NCBI RefSeq assembly: GCF_029784155.1
Contig: NC_073691.1
Coordinates: forward strand, 20,116,006-20,180,005
Length of the DNA: 64,000 bases
Reading direction: 5' to 3'
From: Uranotaenia lowii
Taxonomy: Eukaryota; Arthropoda; Insecta; Diptera; Culicidae
Part shown: positions 59,890 to 64,000 of the stretch, one piece after another
Numbering within the stretch: the stretch's first letter is position 1
Layout: each line of letters opens with the position of its first letter
Notes under the pieces: generated by a model
What the model saw: the letters and a program-made list of their open reading frames with translations, nothing else
The model's database searches: none
Told to the model about the DNA's origin: nothing
Program-made: the position numbers and the translations under genes

Positions 59890-60930
59890 TGTCACATCTG
59901 TCATTTTTACAATTTTTGTAATTTTTGTAATTTATGTCATTTTTGTTATTTTTGTCATTTTTGTCATTTTTGTAATTCTTGTCTTATTTGTCATTTTCCC
60001 ATTTTTATAATTTTTGTCATTTTTGTCATTTTTGTCATTTTTGTCATTTTTGTCATTTTTGTCATTTTTGTCATTTTTGTCATTTTTGGCATTTTTGTCA
60101 GTTTTGCCATTTTTATCATTTTTGTCATTGTTGTCATTTTTGTCATTTTTGTCATTTTTGTCATTTTTGTCATTTTTGTCATTTTTGTCATTTTTGTCAT
60201 TTTTGTCATTTTTGTCATTTTTGTCATTTTTGTCATTTTTGTCATTTTTGTCATTTTTGTCATTTTTGTCATTTTTGTCATTTTTGTCATTTTTGTCATT
60301 TTTGTCATTTTTGTCATTTTTGTCATTTTTGTCATTTTTGTCATTTTTGTCATTTTTGTCATTTTTGTCATTTTTGTCATTTTTGTCATTTTTGTCATTT
60401 TTGTCATTTTTGTCATTTTTGTCATTTTTGTCATTTTTGTCATTTTTGTCATTTTTGTCATTTTTGTCATTTTTGTCATTTTTGTCATTTTTGTCATTTT
60501 TGTCATTTTTGTCATTTTTGTCATTTTTGTCATTTTTGTCATTTTTGTCATTTTTGTCATTTTTGTCATTTTTGTCATTTTTGTCATTTTTGTCATTTTT
60601 GTCATTTTTGTCATTTTTGTCATTTTTGTCATTTTTGTCATTTTTGTCATTTTTGTCATTTTTGTCATTTTTGTCATTTTTGTCATTTTTGTCATTTTTG
60701 TCATTTTTGTCATTTTTGTCATTTTTGTCATTTTTGTCATTTTTGTCATTTTTGTCATTTTTGTCATTTTTGTCATTTTTGTCATTTTTGTCATTTTTGT
60801 CATTTTTGTCATTTTTGTCATTTTTGTCATTTTTGTCATTTTTGTCATTTTTGTCATTTTTGTCATTTTTGTCATTTTTGTCACTTTTGAAATTTTTGTC
60901 ATTTTCGTAATTTTTCTCATTTTTGTTTTT
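59890..60930. repeat. 9-bp minisatellite (TTTTTGTCA)n, third array
   Basis: About 100 TTTTTGTCA units, near perfect from about 60120 to 60880, with degenerate edges (TTTTTGTAA near 59910-59970; TTTTGCCAT and TTGTTGTCA near 60090-60130). It lies between the heads of genes 6 and 7. Open frames (CHF, SFL, NDK, MTK) are artefacts. Confidence 0.98.
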
Positions 60931-61631
60931 TTTTTGCTGTGTTAAATGTTGGCAATTTTGTTTTCGGATCATTTTTTAAGATTTTTATATTTAATTCTAT
61001 AAATCGAAATGCATTGGAGACATTATGAATTTATAAGAAAGCCTTTTGGAACGAAAAGTACTCCCAAAATGTTTCAAGGAGTGATGGGGAAGCGTTAGCA
61101 CATTGCATTGGTTGATATGTATAAAGCTCTAGTAATTGCTTTTGCTATTTTCGAGCAGTTTTGTGAGTCAAATACTTCGAATGGCATGTATATTTTTAAT
61201 TCGGAGCTGGTTGAAAGAAAATGTTCTACTCTGCTTTTTCATATCTAATTGAGCAAATGCTTTCAAATTTTGCCATTTTAAATTTCGAGCTAAGTAACAG
61301 CTATCGAAGCAATTGCTATTTTCTTATTCATACCACCAATTTACTTCGTCCAAAAGCTAGATCTCCGTGGAATTGAAAAGCCCTGAAAATAGCTTCCCGA
61401 ATGAAGGAAATCGATGATGGTTGTGTCTCATTATTGGTTAAATGGGTTGATTTGGGTGGAAAATTGTCGTTAAATTAACCTTTAAATGCCGCTAAAACTT
61501 GATTCTGGACCATTTGACTGGAATTTTTCTACATTGATTGCTATTTAATAGCCCATTTCCGAACTTCGACTGACAACAATCCAGGTTAAGTTTCAAGGGT
61601 TTAAAAGGTTTTAGTTTCATTCTCCTATAGA
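60931..61631. other. Upstream region of LRR gene 7
   Basis: Unique AT-rich DNA. A weak TATTTAATAG word near 61543 is about 90 bp before the ATG. No other feature seen. Confidence 0.45.
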
Positions 61632-62818
61632 ATGATGTATTTGCTGCAAGCCATTGTTCTGTACGATTTAACATTAAGAAAAAGATTTTATGAGTTCTAA
61701 CAGTGATTTCTTCAGTTTTTAGGGTCAATATATTACTGGTAACTCAAGTTAGCTCCATAATCGTAGTGTGTAAGTCTTACAAACACATGGGATGTGGAAC
61801 AATCGCTCTCAGAAGCATATCTCCGAGATTTCGTTGGCCGTCGAACGTGCCAGAGTCCAACAAAGTGATTGAACTGGCAAATCTAACCATTCCTGAACCA
61901 TCGCAAAATCTTTTCGACCTGTTGGCTTCCAAAGGAGATGGATTTTTTCTCACTAACGTAACGACAGAGAAAATTTATATTTCTGCTAACAGTAAGGTGC
62001 TGCTGATTTCAAAGGGAGATGTATCGGATTTTGTTATTCCAAACGATGTGGATATGAGCTTGGAAGAGCTTTACATTTCAAATGTCCCTTTGAAAAGGCT
62101 ACCCCAAAATTTGGTAGCTCTCGATAAATTGCAATACTTGAGTTTAAACAATTTAATGTTGAAAATATTGGACTTATCGATTTTCTCAGGATTGAAGATT
62201 TCCGCTATAGACATTAACGGAATGGGATCAAAAGTGATGTGTTCAGTGAATGCAAAACTGGATAATCTAACCGAATTCAGCATAAGAAATTCCAGCTTGA
62301 GCGTGGACTTCACACAATTTGCAGCACCATTATTGAAGCCCTTCGATCTTGGATCCAACAAATTGCGTAGCATACCGAAAAGTTTAGCAATTTTCAAGAG
62401 TAATATCACCAACCTTTTCATCTCCAACAATGAACTCAAACAGCTTGAGATGGACTTTTTCCTAGGTTTCAACAACCTTTGGCTGCTTTACGCCACCTCC
62501 TGCAGTATTAGCAAAATCGTTGTTAAAAAGTTAAAAGCGCTGCCTAAGCTGGAGACACTAAATCTGGAAAACAATCAACTTACTGAGATCGTCGCCCTTT
62601 CGAAAGTGGCTCTGCCTAATCTAAGTGTTATAACTCTAAAAAGAAACCTGATCAAGAAGTTTCGAACGGTGCCTCAGTGGCCCAAGTTGCAGTTTGTTCA
62701 CCTTCAGGACAATCCCATCGATTGTGGATGGGCACGGGCCAGTGGAGCCTTAAAAACTAACTGGACGTCGCAGCCGCACTTCGGAATCAGCGTTGGAATG
62801 TGTTCTGTGTCCCGTTAG
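61632..62818 (+). CDS. Secreted LRR protein, gene 7 (divergent subfamily B)
   Basis: Exon 1 61632-61660, intron 61661-61722 (GTACGA...CAGTTTTTAG, with a branch-point-like TTCTAAC; 62 bp, phase 2), exon 2 61723-62818; 374 aa. Using the nearer CAG as acceptor would break the phase, so the TTTTTAG acceptor is chosen. The N-terminus is an excellent signal peptide (MMYLLQAIVLVNILLVTQVS). A GCG Cys motif and FRWP follow, as in genes 5 and 6. LRRs include LYISNVPLKRLPQNL and LFISNNELKQLEMDF. The cap begins NPIDCGWA near residue 340 and ends with a further Cys. It is the most divergent of the seven. Confidence 0.83.
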
Positions 62819-64000
62819 AAGAATGCACTTGAGGAAACGAAATTTTCCCTCGGTGAAAATAGGACAAATGCGTACCAGCTGATTGAGACTTCTGCTTATA
62901 AAAATTCTAATGGAACGATAATGCTGATGATGAATAAGGTGTTAAAGTGGATTGGAACTTCTGTGTTCGAAGATGTATCACAATGCCTTAAGATGACTCA
63001 AGAAAAAGCTCATGGAAATGCCTTGCAGCGAATTGACCTATGAAAATCGGTTGGATTGAGACTTCTTGCTAGAAAAAAATACGTTTTCATTGGTTGAGAT
63101 ATCGGATACTGAAAAAAGCGGTGGAATGAAACTTCATTGAATTCAAATGTGTTGCAGAGGGTTCAGACTTCATATTATTGAATTATTTTACACTCTGGAC
63201 TGAGACTTTGATTGTTCAAAATGTGGAACACTGGTACACGGTGTGCCAAAATACGTTATTAAAAATAAAAAATGACCACCAAAACGGCACTCGAGATTCG
63301 AAAGATATAGTATTCAGGCATCTATCCTGAAAATTTGAAAATGTTTCATCGGGCTTTTTTTGAATTTTGAGCGACTTTAAATTTTAAGTCAATTTGCATT
63401 AGATTTCCAATGGAGTTTTTCGATCTTATGTTCTATGACCATGGATTTTTCTGACTACATATATTTTATGACAATCACCCAGTTGAATGACTTTATAGAA
63501 AATTTCATGCCCGACAACTTTGTGGAAGACTAGAAAAAGATTTAAGTTGATCCTGAAAAGTTATTGGCAATTTTCTAAAACTTTATTAGAGTGATTTAAA
63601 TTTTTGCATGTTTCTTAGATTTTTTTCAATTCCGCTTTACTAAAAAGCGAATATCTTTCCAGGCGTAGTTTGAATCGTTTTTGGGTCTTCGACCATTTTT
63701 TTCGTGTTTAAAATGTGCTTAGTCGAACAAGGTAAATAGCGTAATATTGGCTGTAAAATAGTCATTTTTGATTACCTTCTTGGATTCAACAATAAAAATA
63801 AACGATATTTTTTATTTAAAATTTAAAATCAACACAGATGGCCACTGCTATAGTCCACTACAGCATTTAAGAGATGATCATAGTACAACTTCGATGTATC
63901 GAGGGTTTGATATCGTTTCCACGTTTCTGAAAAATCATGATGAACACTCTCCGAGGCTTGCTCTCCGAATACACCCAGCACCCGGTGTATTCGCAAAAAT
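62819..64000. other. Downstream region of gene 7 to the window edge
   Basis: AT-rich, no gene. Between about 62880 and 63215 a loosely periodic GGAYTGAGACTTC-type word recurs six times. No AATAAA was identified close to the gene 7 stop. The last 500 bp are unique and unassigned. Confidence 0.5.

Overview
This window is nuclear DNA from an animal, most likely a dipteran and probably a mosquito. The evidence is indirect: short AT-rich introns of 58-68 bp in several genes, secreted leucine-rich-repeat (LRR) genes that resemble the coil-less LRIM type of mosquitoes, and a transposon load of BEL/Pao, Ty3/gypsy, Ty1/copia, R1-clade and RTE-like elements plus TTAA-flanked inserts. There are no operons, tRNAs, rRNAs or CRISPR arrays. 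The species cannot be fixed from sequence alone.

The host genes are seven related LRR genes: 5673-6900 (+), 23605-24721 (-), 30099-31237 (+), 41176-42320 (-), 47831-49154 (+), 58371-59688 (-) and 61632-62818 (+). Each is best modelled as a tiny first exon of 26-44 nt that opens a signal peptide, a phase-2 intron, and one long exon carrying an FxWP N-terminal motif, LRRs and usually a Cys-containing C-terminal cap. Strands alternate without exception. The four left genes form subfamily A and share a TTYGACMTCRRA motif directly before the ATG. The three right genes form subfamily B, the last being the most divergent. Genes 3 and 4 are a recent inverted duplication.

Layout: 1-4960 is a 68-bp minisatellite. 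Gene 1 follows, then two (GACA)n arrays with a duplicated gene 1 tail, a BEL/Pao element (11464-19328), a third (GACA)n array, R1-like LINE remnants and gene 2. A 9-bp minisatellite (25542-27040) with a decayed flank separates genes 2 and 3. A Ty3/gypsy element (31586-40436) separates genes 3 and 4; it has a stack of nested insertions inside its integrase region. A T-rich decayed region and a second 9-bp minisatellite (42510-47420) separate genes 4 and 5. RTE-like, copia and R1-like remnants (49840-58160) separate genes 5 and 6. A third 9-bp array (59890-60930) separates genes 6 and 7.

The strongest pattern is that every head-to-head interval between LRR genes holds a (W)TTTTGTCA-type 9-bp array, whereas the tail-to-tail intervals hold the transposons. 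The LRR proteins are predicted to be secreted; an immune role is an inference from family resemblance only.
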